Shown here: positions 8,740 through 17,368 of the stretch, one piece after another
Position numbering within the stretch: position 1 is the first letter of the stretch
Layout of the letters: each line of letters opens with the position of its first letter
Assembly: GCF_010501075.1 (NCBI RefSeq)
Contig: NZ_QVMN01000002.1
Location: forward strand, 372,001-436,000
DNA length: 64,000 nt
Direction: 5' to 3'
Origin: Dysgonomonas sp. 25
GTDB taxonomy: Bacteria > Bacteroidota > Bacteroidia > Bacteroidales > Dysgonomonadaceae
Translations under genes and position numbers: made by a program
The notes under the pieces: model-generated
What the model saw: the letters and a program-made list of their open reading frames with translations, nothing else
What the model was told of the DNA's origin: nothing
The model's database searches: none

Positions 8740-9696
8740 ATGTATACGTTTAATGATAGATTAATAAGCGCGATAAGAGATCGTATACCGAAGAAAAAAG
8801 AACAAGCAGCCTTTCTGATAAATACGATATCGATGGGAAAAGAAACTGTATACAGGCGTCTGCGGGGAGATATCCATTTTACATTCAGCGAAGCTTGTAT
8901 TATAGCCAGCAAGTTGGGCGTTTCATTAGATAGTCTGGCGAATATAAAGAAGCTGGAAAAACCGATTTTCGAGTTGGAGTTATCTCCCAATAATCCGGTG
9001 GATTACTTATATTTCAAGATTGCCCAGCACGAAATGTCGTATGAATATTTTACGAAAACGCCTAATATCGTTGAGGAGTCGATATTTAACAATATCCCCT
9101 ATTCGATGCTTTTTCCTCACAAGGAATTGTTCAGCTTCCGTATTTTCAAGATGCTCTATCAGTTAGATAACAAGTCTTTTACTCAAACCTTCGAATCGTT
9201 TTCCATACCCGAGGTGATAGATAAGAAGCGGGAAAAGTTGCTTCACTCTCAATTTCATACACCCAAGCATTCATGGATTCTGAACCGTAATCTCTTTTTG
9301 TCTTTCTTGCGGGATATAAACTATTTCTGGCGTCTGAAGCTTGTTTCGGATGAGAAGAAGATGCTTATGAAAAAGGAGTTGAGAGAATTATTGCTGTTTT
9401 TTGAAGATATAGCTACCTACGGGCTGAAGAAATATAATGTAGAGGCCTGGATCTATTTGTGCAATATCGATACAACGGCCAATTATACTTATATGAAAGG
9501 CGAGAACTTCGAGCGGGCCTATATGGATGGTATTTATATGATGGATACTATTTCGTCGTCGGATCCGCTGATATGCAAGTTCCACCGCGATTGGATCGAG
9601 TCTGTTAAACGGTTTTCGACATTGATAAGTGTAGGAGGGGAGATGGATAGGAAGAATTTCTTTGAGGAACAAAAAGAATTGATAAATGAGCTATAA
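8740..9696 (+). CDS. Helix-turn-helix regulator-like protein of unknown target
   Basis: 318 residues. The first 70 look like a Cro/C1-type DNA-binding domain: a basic first helix (SAIRDRIPKKKEQAAFLI), a recognition-like helix SMGKETVYRRLRGD, then FTFSEACIIASKLGVSLD. The remaining 250 residues are mostly helical, with no recognised enzyme motif, and could be a ligand-binding or dimerisation domain. The gene stands alone, divergent from parA with a 274-base AT-rich gap, and converges on the small winged-helix gene. A transcription regulator is the best guess; its ligand and targets are not evident. Confidence 0.7.
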   Translation: MYTFNDRLISAIRDRIPKKKEQAAFLINTISMGKETVYRRLRGDIHFTFSEACIIASKLGVSLDSLANIKKLEKPIFELELSPNNPVDYLYFKIAQHEMSYEYFTKTPNIVEESIFNNIPYSMLFPHKELFSFRIFKMLYQLDNKSFTQTFESFSIPEVIDKKREKLLHSQFHTPKHSWILNRNLFLSFLRDINYFWRLKLVSDEKKMLMKKELRELLLFFEDIATYGLKKYNVEAWIYLCNIDTTANYTYMKGENFERAYMDGIYMMDTISSSDPLICKFHRDWIESVKRFSTLISVGGEMDRKNFFEEQKELINEL

Positions 9697-9704
9697 ACAA
9701 TAAC

Positions 9705-9790
9705 CTTTTCTCTAAAAGAGAAAAGAGCTATCAGGATTCTCGTGAGGGCTTTATCTAAATAAGGTTAACAAGTAGAATCTGATAGCTCTT
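9705..9790. terminator. Two overlapping inverted repeats between convergent genes
   Basis: The first hairpin pairs CTTTTCTCT (9705-9713) with AGAGAAAAG (9717-9725) around a 3-base loop. The second pairs the arm at 9723-9739 (starting AAGAGCTATCAG) with 9775-9790 (ending CTGATAGCTCTT), about 16 base pairs with one bulge and a 35-base loop. The arms overlap by three bases at 9723-9725, so both cannot form fully at once. It lies between two convergent genes and probably ends transcription from one or both sides. Confidence 0.5.
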
Positions 9791-9844
9791 AACCACATAC
9801 AACCAGCTATAAAACAACAATATGTCTATAATTCACTATTCTCA

Positions 9845-10075
9845 TCAATAATAAATTTCACTTACAGACCTGTTCAAATCGAAGTATAGCTTTCCATCTT
9901 CGTTGTAAACAAGTACTTTTCCTTCGCGTAGAAGCCATCCTATGGCCATTGTGATAGAGACATCTTTGTAATGGGTCATTTCTCCAATCTGGCGCAGGGA
10001 TAAGCGTCCCCTTATTGTCAGAAGGTTCAGGATGTTACCTGCATTAAATCCTATTTCATTCTTTGTTACAGTCAT
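9845..10075 (-). CDS. Small winged-helix protein (DUF2582-like)
   Basis: 76 residues. The pattern GFNAGNILNLLTIRGRLSLR, QIGEMTHYKDVSITMAIGWL and LREGKVLVYNEDGKLYFDL is a compact winged helix: three helices then a two-stranded wing. This matches the DUF2582 winged-helix family seen in Bacteroidetes and archaea. The role is not known; such proteins may bind DNA or act as protein adaptors. A candidate -7 element (TACTTTTG on the minus strand, 10241-10248) lies about 160 bases upstream, which would leave an unusually long leader. Confidence 0.75.
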   Translation of the reverse strand: MTVTKNEIGFNAGNILNLLTIRGRLSLRQIGEMTHYKDVSITMAIGWLLREGKVLVYNEDGKLYFDLNRSVSEIYY

Positions 10076-10528
10076 AGCGAACAGCGTTTAAGAGGTTAAT
10101 TATGAAATTAGTTAATTATTTGAGTCTAAGATATCAATGATATTATATATAATTCTTATATTTAAATTTCCTTCTTCTTAATCGTTAGTCAAATAAATCT
10201 AACATAGGACTTAACACACAGTTTCCGTTTCCTTCTTTAACAAAAGTATTTAAGAAAAGCGTTCTCCCGACAGATTTCCAGTTCTTTATCTGTAATTTTT
10301 CTATTATTTCTTAGTCAATTTGTGAAATAAGGGCGATTTCCCCAATTGAAAAAACGACTGATATGAGACTTTTTTATCGGCAGTGTCATTTTCTGAAACT
10401 CTCTTTCCCATTCCTCATGGAAAGTACGATAAAATCATCTCTGCATGGGCAATAAGCTACAATTATAACGGAACAACCCTCTATTCAGACAAGAATAAAG
10501 GGTTGTGTTTTTGTAATAATCTTATTAT
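10076..10528. other. AT-rich intergenic region, no convincing gene
   Basis: 453 bases between the winged-helix gene and the sialate esterase, both on the minus strand. It holds a minus-strand TAnnTTTG match at 10241-10248 and a strong hairpin at 10473-10506. A plus-strand open stretch at 10383-10649 runs into the esterase coding region and has no codon bias of a gene. I see no protein family here. Confidence 0.6.
10473..10512 (+). terminator. Strong hairpin with T tail on the plus strand
   Basis: ACAACCCT (10473-10480) pairs with AGGGTTGT (10499-10506); after one mismatch, TATTC (10482-10486) pairs with GAATA (10493-10497) around the loop AGACAA. TTTTT follows at 10508-10512. The T tail is on the plus strand, where no gene ends. 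It may instead serve the minus-strand esterase that ends at 10529, but then the tail is poor. See findings. Confidence 0.5.
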
Positions 10529-12463
10529 CTACCAGTTATCCGTCCTGAATGGAGCGGCAGGCAATCCGCTGCTATTGTATAGGTTGATATCCGGATTATC
10601 AGACCATCCGTATCTTACAGCAACAGGATGCTGCACTTTGTCACTATAGACAACAACTTTGTCGCCGTCAATGTAAGCTTTAGCCCAGTGGAATACGCTA
10701 TCGGCGCCGGCTATAGCAAAGCTTTCGATGTAGCCGTATTTGCTCGGCGTTGTCAATCCTGCAGCTATATTGTCATACGATATGACAGCCTTATTCCCTT
10801 CTACTACCATCGATTTGTAAGTAGGGCCTGAATAAATAACGTTCGTCATACCATAATCTTTATTCAGTGCATTCAAGGCAAGCCTCAAACCTACATCCTG
10901 TTTGTTGCGCGGGTGAATATCGTTTGTTTCGCCTATATCCACAATCACCGCCTGACCTGTTTTGGGCAACGAGAGTGTTTGCGTCTGAGCTTCGCGTAGG
11001 GTAGCCCAGTTGCTTTCTTGTGGTAGCACATCTTTTGCCATATAATTGGCTAACTGCACCCAATAGAAAGGGAACTCATAGCCCCATTTGGCTCTCCAAT
11101 CCTTGATCATAGCAGGGAAAAGAACCTTGTAATTCTCGGCATCCTCCATAATATCGGCATTGCTTTCGCCCTGATACCAGATAGCCCCTTTTATGCCATA
11201 ATCGATAATCGGGTTCACCATGGCATTGTAGAGCAACGAAGAATAGATGTTTGGAGAGAGCGCTATATAATCGAAATCTTTATTTATTACTGATGGTTTG
11301 TACTTCCACTTGCCCGCTATCTGAATGGCTTTTCCGTCAATCGTGACATACATATCTTCGGCTTTCCCGTTGATTCCGCCTTCCCCCAAAGGATTATCTA
11401 CTCTCACTACAATACTATTTTTGCCTGCCTGTAAAACGCCTTCGGGTATAGCATAATCGCGCATAATATTATAATAATCCGCTTCTCCTACTTTGACACC
11501 ATTGACCCATGTGATGTCCATGTCGTCGATAGGGCCTAATGAGAGACGGGCTGATTTACCTGCATCTTCGGACGAAAGAGTAAAATCATAGCGGAACCAG
11601 ACATACCCTTCAATACCTTTCAATTCACTATTCCACCAACCTTGTGGTATATCGAATGGTTTCCATGAAGAAATATCAGTTTGAGGTAGATACCATCTTT
11701 CCTCCATCCCAAAATCGTTTTTTAGAGCTGTAAAATATACCTCTTTGGCTTTTTCGTTCTTTTTCATGAAGTTCTCGACATCAAATGTAGAGTCGAATCT
11801 TCCTTCGAATTTCTTTTTGTATTTGTCGGGCAGGGCATTGAAGGTTTCGGGACTTGTCCATGTTTCCACAATTGTGCCACCCCATGAGGTATTGATGATG
11901 CCAATCGGGACATTCAGTTCCTGATATAGCTTACGGGCAAAGAAATAGCCGACTGCCGAAAAATTTCCTGCAGTCTCGGGCGAGCAAACGTCCCAACTTC
12001 CGTTCAGATCGGCGCGGGGACTGAAATCCATTTCGTGTGCTACATTAAACGCTCTGACCGCTGGATAGGTTGCATTGCGTATTTCATATTCGGCATTACC
12101 GGCATTGGCAAGTGTCCATTCCATATTAGACTGTCCGCTGCACACCCAAACTTCGCCGATGAGTATATTGTTATATTCGATTTTATTTTTCTTTCCGGCA
12201 ACGACCATCGTATAAGGGCCTCCTGCCTGCATAGGGGTGAAGGTGACCATCCATTTGCCGTTTTTGCCGGCTTTGGCCTTTTGAGTTTGACCGTTGAAGG
12301 TTACGGTTACCGCTTCGCCTTTGTCGGCCCAACCCCAGACTTTTACCTTCTGGTTGCGTTGAAGCACCATATTGTCGCCGAAGATGTGGGGCATTTTCAC
12401 TTCTGCCTGCAGGGATAATAACCCTGCTAATAATAATAATGTAATAAGAGAGATTTTTTTCAT
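10529..12463 (-). CDS. Exported sialate O-acetylesterase (SGNH hydrolase)
   Basis: About 644 residues from the ATG at 12463. I chose this start because MKKISLITLLLLAGLLSLQA is a clean signal peptide; an upstream ATG at 12511 would add 16 residues and run into the neighbouring gene. The SASA/DUF303 fold shows VWVCSGQSNMEWTLA (block I, catalytic Ser), GYFFARKLYQ, GIINTSWGGTIVETW (block II) and IDYGIKGAIWYQGESNADI (block III-like), plus GETNDIHPRNKQDVG near the end with the Asp-x-x-His pair. An inserted beta-sandwich occupies about 290-400. It removes acetyl esters from sialic acids or related glycans in the periplasm. Candidate -7 TATCTTTG lies at 12509-12516. Confidence 0.9.
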   Translation of the reverse strand: MKKISLITLLLLAGLLSLQAEVKMPHIFGDNMVLQRNQKVKVWGWADKGEAVTVTFNGQTQKAKAGKNGKWMVTFTPMQAGGPYTMVVAGKKNKIEYNNILIGEVWVCSGQSNMEWTLANAGNAEYEIRNATYPAVRAFNVAHEMDFSPRADLNGSWDVCSPETAGNFSAVGYFFARKLYQELNVPIGIINTSWGGTIVETWTSPETFNALPDKYKKKFEGRFDSTFDVENFMKKNEKAKEVYFTALKNDFGMEERWYLPQTDISSWKPFDIPQGWWNSELKGIEGYVWFRYDFTLSSEDAGKSARLSLGPIDDMDITWVNGVKVGEADYYNIMRDYAIPEGVLQAGKNSIVVRVDNPLGEGGINGKAEDMYVTIDGKAIQIAGKWKYKPSVINKDFDYIALSPNIYSSLLYNAMVNPIIDYGIKGAIWYQGESNADIMEDAENYKVLFPAMIKDWRAKWGYEFPFYWVQLANYMAKDVLPQESNWATLREAQTQTLSLPKTGQAVIVDIGETNDIHPRNKQDVGLRLALNALNKDYGMTNVIYSGPTYKSMVVEGNKAVISYDNIAAGLTTPSKYGYIESFAIAGADSVFHWAKAYIDGDKVVVYSDKVQHPVAVRYGWSDNPDINLYNSSGLPAAPFRTDNW

Positions 12464-12503
12464 AGTGGTATTATAAATTGTTGTTGGGAATAGATATAGA
12501 ATT

Positions 12504-13196
12504 TTAGGCAAAGATATAATAGAGTTTTATAAAGACTATAAATAAAAAGAATACCATAAATACCCATTTCCGGGTCTTTATGGATGAATATACGATGAGT
12601 ATACTTAGTAAAATAGCAGTTGATACTACTATAATTTCATTTTTTGATGTATAAAACAGAATCAGAACCAACAGAGTAACAATAATTCCCCCAAGTATTG
12701 TTGTCGTATTATATCTTAAGGCGAATGGCAGCTCCTTTTCAACTGAGAACGGGTGCATAGAGGATAAGATATTTACGACCTCGTTGTAGCGTTCTATATT
12801 GTGGGATACAGCGAAGTGCTGAGGATAACGGCTACTTTTTATATACAAATCTCCGTTTGTTTTCTTTACGATCGATTCTATTTCGTCCTTATCTATGCAG
12901 ACTGTATTTAAACCGTCAAAAGAGTACAGAATAGCATCCTCTTCAAGAATAAGAGAAAAATTCTTTTGCCTGTTCTTCTCCTTCTTTAACGTGTTGAATA
13001 AAGAAAAAGAAAAAACAATAATTATAAAAGGAAGGATAATGCCCGGGATAAGCAAATTGCTTTGTATTGTATCCCACAATATGTAAGAAACTACAATAAG
13101 CACCATTAGTATTAAGGAAGCTGATATAATCACAGCTCTTTTTCTTACTTCTGTGAAAGCCTTAGGTGTTAACTTATAGCATTGGTCTACTCTCAT
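12504..13196 (-). CDS. Polytopic membrane protein, function unknown
   Basis: 230 residues. Two hydrophobic segments at about 22-42 and 48-68 form a hairpin, followed by a soluble stretch at about 75-150 (ILYSFDGLNTVCIDKDEIES and KTNGDLYIKSSRYPQHFAVS) that resembles the small PH-like domain of YcxB/bPH membrane proteins, then three more segments at about 165-185, 188-205 and 210-228. The resemblance is by eye only. Its 3' end covers the -7 element proposed for the downstream sialate esterase gene. Upstream lies a 199-base region with phased GTTAC repeats and a palindrome. Confidence 0.6.
   Translation of the reverse strand: MRVDQCYKLTPKAFTEVRKRAVIISASLILMVLIVVSYILWDTIQSNLLIPGIILPFIIIVFSFSLFNTLKKEKNRQKNFSLILEEDAILYSFDGLNTVCIDKDEIESIVKKTNGDLYIKSSRYPQHFAVSHNIERYNEVVNILSSMHPFSVEKELPFALRYNTTTILGGIIVTLLVLILFYTSKNEIIVVSTAILLSILIVYSSIKTRKWVFMVFFLFIVFIKLYYIFA
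12509..12516 (-). promoter_or_regulatory. Candidate -7 element for the sialate esterase gene
   Basis: Minus strand TATCTTTG matches TAnnTTTG exactly. A start near 12503 would give a 40-base leader to the ATG at 12463 and supports that start over the one at 12511, which would precede the transcript. No TTTG at the expected -33 position was evident. Confidence 0.5.
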
Positions 13197-13235
13197 ATAT
13201 AATTAATTTTTTGTACCCTAAAAAGCCACAAACCT

Positions 13236-13278
13236 GTTACTTTTTTGTTACCCTGATGTTACTTTTTGTTACTTTTTT
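13236..13278. repeat. Phased GTTAC repeats
   Basis: GTTAC occurs at 13236, 13247, 13258 and 13268, that is with steps of 11, 11 and 10 bases, each followed by a run of T in three of the four copies. The spacing keeps all copies on one face of the helix and the T runs are in phase, which favours either protein binding or DNA bending. It is 40 bases upstream of the minus-strand membrane-protein gene. Confidence 0.55.
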
Positions 13279-13307
13279 AATCTCTTGTTATCAGTGTTTT
13301 AACGTGT

Positions 13308-13321
13308 TTTTGACGTCAAAA
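13308..13321. promoter_or_regulatory. Perfect 14-base palindrome, operator-like
   Basis: TTTTGACGTCAAAA reads the same on both strands. It lies between the membrane-protein gene start (13196) and the end of the thioredoxin-like gene (13396), 30 bases from the GTTAC repeat group. It could be a dimer-binding site for the gene ending at 12504; the regulator is unknown. Confidence 0.4.
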
Positions 13322-13395
13322 GGTATATCTTTTTTGTCGATTTTTTTATCATGTTACCTTCCCTCTATTTATATTATTTATGGTATAGATAAAAA

Positions 13396-14505
13396 TCATT
13401 TCATTAATTCTTCTATTTTATATTTTAAATGGTCTCTATACAAATCCCGGCCGATGATTGTCCCGTTTCTATCTATCAGAATCGTTGTAGGTATGCTTTG
13501 AACCCCATAGGCTAATTTGGCCGGATCATCCCTCCCCATCAAGTTCGAAAATTGCGGCCAGTCGATCTCCTCGTCAATGGACGCTTTTTCCCAGTCTTTT
13601 TTATTGTCGTCTATCGAAATGCCAACAATTTCGAGGTCTTTATATTGCTTCTTGTATTCTTTCAATTCCGGAAGAAGTTCCCTGCACGGGCCACACCACG
13701 ACGCCCAAAAATCAACCAAAACGACCTTGCCTTTTCCTACATAATCGGATAAAGCAACCTCTTTTCCCTCGAGGTCGAAACCTTTGATGTCTGTATATTG
13801 TTTTCCCACAGCTGTTTCCGATACGGCATTTGCCCATGCTTCTGCGAATTTAAATCTCTTATTTTCTTTATATGATTCCGGAAATAATTGTATCAATTCG
13901 CCTAATTTTTCTGTATTCCAGAAAAAATGTGTAGACTCGATGAATACATATAAGCCCAAATTATTGGAGATATTTTCTTTGATGTAATCGCAGATATAAT
14001 CTTCCAAATGATTCATATATTGTCTTTCCTCTTCCAATAACTCATTATGCTTTTCCAAAGTCATTTTGCCCGCATCTTTCAAATCCACTCGGCGTTCGTA
14101 AAAAGTCCTGTCGATCAAAAGGGTGTTCACCGAATCGGAAAAAGTCTGAAAAGCTCCATTCAAACCGTCACTCTTTATTCTTAATTCGCCGGATGAAGGC
14201 TTTAATTCTACCTGTATATTTTCGTTTGACAAGAGTATCGGTTTGTACGAAGCTATTAACCCATCAATCCATAACGTACGCAATGCATTAGAATCGGGAA
14301 TTTCTCCCTCGATATGAAAATGATTTCCTTCGATAGTAGCCGAATCTGTAAAGACTTTACCTGTGTTTGTTTCGTAGCCCAGACAAATAAGCTGTCCGTC
14401 ATACTCGTCCGTATTCAAGTCCCCGGTAATCGTATATCGGTTGTTATTGCACGAAGAGAGACAAACAAGAACAATAGAGAGGAAGATTAACAGTTTTCTT
14501 TTCAT
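13396..14505 (-). CDS. TlpA-like thioredoxin-fold lipoprotein
   Basis: About 369 residues from the ATG at 14505, chosen because MKRKLLIFLSIVLVCLSSC is a lipoprotein signal with lipobox LSSC; an upstream ATG at 14553 lies inside the preceding terminator. The N-terminal part (about 22-120, YTITGDLNTDEYDG) resembles the DUF4369 domain that precedes TlpA in many Bacteroidetes. The thioredoxin domain (about 235-369) has VVLVDFWASWCGPCRELLPEL with the CGPC redox pair, then GISIDDNKKDW and IPTTILIDRNG with the cis-Pro. It is predicted to be a periplasm-facing thiol reductase or a resilience factor for disulfide repair. Confidence 0.9.
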   Translation of the reverse strand: MKRKLLIFLSIVLVCLSSCNNNRYTITGDLNTDEYDGQLICLGYETNTGKVFTDSATIEGNHFHIEGEIPDSNALRTLWIDGLIASYKPILLSNENIQVELKPSSGELRIKSDGLNGAFQTFSDSVNTLLIDRTFYERRVDLKDAGKMTLEKHNELLEEERQYMNHLEDYICDYIKENISNNLGLYVFIESTHFFWNTEKLGELIQLFPESYKENKRFKFAEAWANAVSETAVGKQYTDIKGFDLEGKEVALSDYVGKGKVVLVDFWASWCGPCRELLPELKEYKKQYKDLEIVGISIDDNKKDWEKASIDEEIDWPQFSNLMGRDDPAKLAYGVQSIPTTILIDRNGTIIGRDLYRDHLKYKIEELMK

Positions 14506-14544
14506 GGCAATAGAGGTTTTAGCGGGTTGAGATGTAAAGATAGT

Positions 14545-14582
14545 TAAAAACAAAAAAAATCCTGCCGGTTCGACAGGATTTT
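14545..14582 (-). terminator. Rho-independent terminator of the coiled-coil protein gene
   Basis: AAAATCCTG and CAGGATTTT form a 9-base-pair stem around CCGGTTCGA. On the minus strand it is followed by a T run (the A tract at 14546-14559 on the plus strand). It lies 21 bases past the stop of the gene at 14604 and separates it from the thioredoxin-like gene. Confidence 0.85.
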
Positions 14583-14603
14583 CTATACATCTTTTTTAGT
14601 CCA

Positions 14604-14960
14604 TCAAAGGGCGTTGCTTTTTCTGATTTTTTCTATTTCTTTCTCCGATTTTTCCTGCGCTTTCAGTTTAGCAGCGTCAGCTTTCTTTTGAGCATCTTCT
14701 ACTCTTTTGTTGTAATTGCTTTTAGCCTTGTCCTTTGCTTTCTGGATACCATCCTTTTCCTCCTTGTCTGCTAAATCTTTCGCTTTTTTCAGTTCCTTTT
14801 GCAGGTTAGCCTCCGCCTTGGCGATTTCTTTCTCTGCCGAAGTTTTGATTGAAGCGATCTTTTTGGCATCGGAATCACTGATGATAATATCCTGAGCGCA
14901 TAAAGTTGAAGTGAGCGATAGTGCGAAATACAATAACGCAAGAATTGTAAAGTTCTTCAT
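14604..14960 (-). CDS. Exported coiled-coil protein, function unknown
   Basis: 118 residues. The first 22 residues are a signal peptide ending near TLCAQD. The rest (about 30-118) is almost pure Ala, Lys and Glu heptads, for example KEIAKAEANLQKELKKAKDL and AQKKADAAKLKAQEKSEKEI, predicting one long helical coiled coil without Cys, Pro or enzyme motifs. A periplasmic structural or chaperone-like role is possible but not shown. It is monocistronic: a -7 candidate lies upstream at 15015-15022 and a good terminator follows at 14545-14582. Confidence 0.75.
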   Translation of the reverse strand: MKNFTILALLYFALSLTSTLCAQDIIISDSDAKKIASIKTSAEKEIAKAEANLQKELKKAKDLADKEEKDGIQKAKDKAKSNYNKRVEDAQKKADAAKLKAQEKSEKEIEKIRKSNAL

Positions 14961-15014
14961 AATTTGTTCTATTTTAGTTTTATATACAGTTTATGTTAGA
15001 TGTTAATCAGAAGA

Positions 15015-15022
15015 CAAAAATA
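15015..15022 (-). promoter_or_regulatory. Candidate -7 element for the coiled-coil protein gene
   Basis: Minus strand TATTTTTG matches TAnnTTTG. A start near 15009 would leave a leader of about 49 bases to the ATG at 14960. No matching -33 element is visible. Confidence 0.4.
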
Positions 15023-15082
15023 AGAATAACTTTTGAATAAATAACATAATTCTGTAAACAGTCACCTCATTTGAAGATTATA

Positions 15083-15115
15083 AATAAAAAAATCCCGCCA
15101 AAATGACGGGATTTT
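15083..15115 (-). terminator. Rho-independent terminator after mutB
   Basis: AAAATCCCG (15089-15097) pairs with CGGGATTTT (15107-15115). On the minus strand the stem is followed by a run of T. It lies 21 bases after the mutB stop codon and ends the mutA-mutB transcript. Confidence 0.88.
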
Positions 15116-15135
15116 CCATATGATAGTGTAATAAA

Positions 15136-17283
15136 TTACTCAGCCAAAAGGATTTTCATTATTTCCACAGCAGCCTTCGTCACAGGAGAACCCGGACCGA
15201 AGATGGCAGCTACACCGGCTTTGTACAAGAAATCGTAGTCTTGCGCAGGAATTACTCCTCCGGCAATCACCACGATGTCTTCGCGGCCGAGTTTCTTCAA
15301 CTCTTCCATTACCTGCGGTATCAATGTTTTGTGACCGGCAGCCAATGAAGAAACACCCAGTACGTTTACGTCGTTTTCAACAGCCTGGCGGGCAGCTTCT
15401 TCCGGCGTTTGGAACAATGGTCCCATATCCACGTCGAATCCGCAGTCGGCATAACCGGTTGCTACTACTTTCGCACCACGGTCGTGACCGTCTTGTCCCA
15501 TTTTCGCAATCATGATACGCGGCTGGCGACCATTTTTCTTCGCGAACTCTTCTACCAATTGGCAAGCTTCCTGGAAGGTAGGGTCTTGTTTAGTCTCTGA
15601 TGAATACACGCCTGATATAGTTCTGATTATTGCTTTATAACGACCTACTACCACTTCGCAGGCATCGGAGATTTCGCCCAATGTAGCGCGAACTCTTGCC
15701 GCTTCCACTGCCAGTTCGAGTAAGTTTCCTTTCTTAGTTTTAACACATTCAGTGATTGCTTCCAATGCTTTCTTCACGGCAGCATTGTCGCGTTTCGCTT
15801 TCAGGTCATTCAGACGCTCGATTTGTTGACGGCGAACTTCTGTGTTGTCCACATCCAGAATATCGATTGGATCTTCTTTTGCCAGACGGTATTTGTTGAT
15901 ACCGATAATGGTTTGAGCACCCGAGTCGATTTTAGCCTGTGTGCGGGCAGCAGCCTCTTCGATACGCATCTTAGGAAGACCTGTTTCGATAGCCTTAGCC
16001 ATACCACCCAATTTCTGGATTTCCTGTATGTGTGCCCAAGCTTTGTGTACCAATTCGTTAGTCAACGTTTCCACGTAGTAAGAACCAGCCCAAGGGTCGA
16101 TTTCTTTCGTGATTTGCGTTTCCTCTTGGATGTATATCTGCGTATTACGAGCGATACGTGCCGAGAAGTCGGTAGGCAATGCAATCGCCTCATCCAACGC
16201 ATTGGTGTGCAACGATTGTGTGTGTCCCAATGCCGAAGCCATCGCCTCGATACAAGTACGTCCTACGTTGTTGAACGGATCTTGTTCTGTCAACGACCAA
16301 CCCGAAGTCTGAGAGTGCGTACGCAATGCCAGTGATTTCGGATTTTTCGCTCCGAAGCTTTTCACGATTTTTGCCCACAACAGACGTCCTGCACGCATCT
16401 TGGCAATCTCCATAAAGTGGTTCATACCAATCGCCCAGAAGAACGAGAGACGAGGAGCAAACGCATCCACATCGATACCTGCATCGATACCTGCTTTCAG
16501 GTATTCCATACCGTCAGCCAAGGTGTAAGCCAACTCGATGTCGGCAGTAGCACCGGCTTCCTGCATGTGGTAACCCGAGATAGAAATCGAGTTGAATTTA
16601 GGCATCTTCTGCGATGTATATTCGAAGATATCAGCGATAATCTTCATCGAGAATTCAGGTGGGTAGATGTATGTGTTACGCACCATAAATTCTTTCAGGA
16701 TGTCATTCTGGATTGTTCCTGCCATTTCTTCCAATTTAGCGCCTTGCTCCAATCCTGCATTGATGTAGAATGCAAGCACAGGAAGCACCGCACCGTTCAT
16801 GGTCATGGATACCGACATCTGGTTCAATGGAATACCGTCGAACAATACTTTCATGTCTTCTACCGAGCAGATAGATACCCCTGCTTTACCCACGTCACCC
16901 ACTACACGCGGATGGTCGGCATCGTAGCCACGGTGTGTAGCCAAGTCGAAAGCTACTGAAAGCCCTTTCTGGCCCGATGCCAGGTTGCGGCGATAGAAAG
17001 CATTCGATTCGGCAGCAGTAGAGAATCCTGCATACTGGCGGATTGTCCACGGACGCATCGCATACATACCCGAGTATGGTCCGCGGAGGAATGGAGGAAT
17101 ACCCGAAGCATAGTTCAGATGTTCCATGCCTTCGAGGTCTTCTTTGGTATATACAGGCTTAACCGGAATTAACTCGGGAGTTACCCAGTTGGCTTCGATG
17201 CTGTTGGCAGCAGCCCATTCAGCAGCATTAGCCGCTGAAAAGCCTGATTCGTTGATGTTTATATTTTTAAAATTTGGTTTCAT
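15136..17283 (-). CDS. mutB: Methylmalonyl-CoA mutase, catalytic large subunit
   Basis: 715 residues, full length. It interconverts succinyl-CoA and (R)-methylmalonyl-CoA with adenosylcobalamin, on the route to propionate in Bacteroidales. The N-terminal TIM-barrel half has [20 protein letters not shown] (about 70-90) and [16 protein letters not shown] with the active-site region; the [19 protein letters not shown] segment carries conserved substrate contacts. The C-terminal B12 domain begins near 585 and holds the base-off motif GQDGHDRG with the cobalt-ligand His at about 600, then [11 protein letters not shown] and [10 protein letters not shown]. It is the second gene of the operon, 85 bases after mutA, and ends in a clear terminator. 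Confidence 0.97.
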   Translation of the reverse strand: MKPNFKNININESGFSAANAAEWAAANSIEANWVTPELIPVKPVYTKEDLEGMEHLNYASGIPPFLRGPYSGMYAMRPWTIRQYAGFSTAAESNAFYRRNLASGQKGLSVAFDLATHRGYDADHPRVVGDVGKAGVSICSVEDMKVLFDGIPLNQMSVSMTMNGAVLPVLAFYINAGLEQGAKLEEMAGTIQNDILKEFMVRNTYIYPPEFSMKIIADIFEYTSQKMPKFNSISISGYHMQEAGATADIELAYTLADGMEYLKAGIDAGIDVDAFAPRLSFFWAIGMNHFMEIAKMRAGRLLWAKIVKSFGAKNPKSLALRTHSQTSGWSLTEQDPFNNVGRTCIEAMASALGHTQSLHTNALDEAIALPTDFSARIARNTQIYIQEETQITKEIDPWAGSYYVETLTNELVHKAWAHIQEIQKLGGMAKAIETGLPKMRIEEAAARTQAKIDSGAQTIIGINKYRLAKEDPIDILDVDNTEVRRQQIERLNDLKAKRDNAAVKKALEAITECVKTKKGNLLELAVEAARVRATLGEISDACEVVVGRYKAIIRTISGVYSSETKQDPTFQEACQLVEEFAKKNGRQPRIMIAKMGQDGHDRGAKVVATGYADCGFDVDMGPLFQTPEEAARQAVENDVNVLGVSSLAAGHKTLIPQVMEELKKLGREDIVVIAGGVIPAQDYDFLYKAGVAAIFGPGSPVTKAAVEIMKILLAE

Positions 17284-17290
17284 GTTTCCA

Positions 17291-17323
17291 AGCTTTTAGC
17301 TGATAGCTTTTAGCTGACAGCTG
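17291..17323. repeat. Tandem 14-base repeat in the mutA-mutB spacer
   Basis: AGCTTTTAGCTGAT (17291-17304) is followed directly by AGCTTTTAGCTGAC (17305-17318) and then AGCTG. Each unit contains the inverted AGCT core twice, so it can also fold. It sits 8 bases from the mutB start, where it could influence translation or processing. Confidence 0.7.
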
Positions 17324-17368
17324 TTGATTTTATTAATTTGCAAATCTGCTAATTGACTAATATCCGAA

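Noticed and set aside
10383-10649. Plus-strand open frame before and into the sialate esterase gene
   Set aside because: Its second half is antisense to the esterase coding region and its first half has no coding character.
12464-12511. Upstream ATG of the sialate esterase
   Set aside because: It would place 16 extra residues before a clean signal peptide, overlap the neighbouring gene and lie upstream of the likely transcription start.
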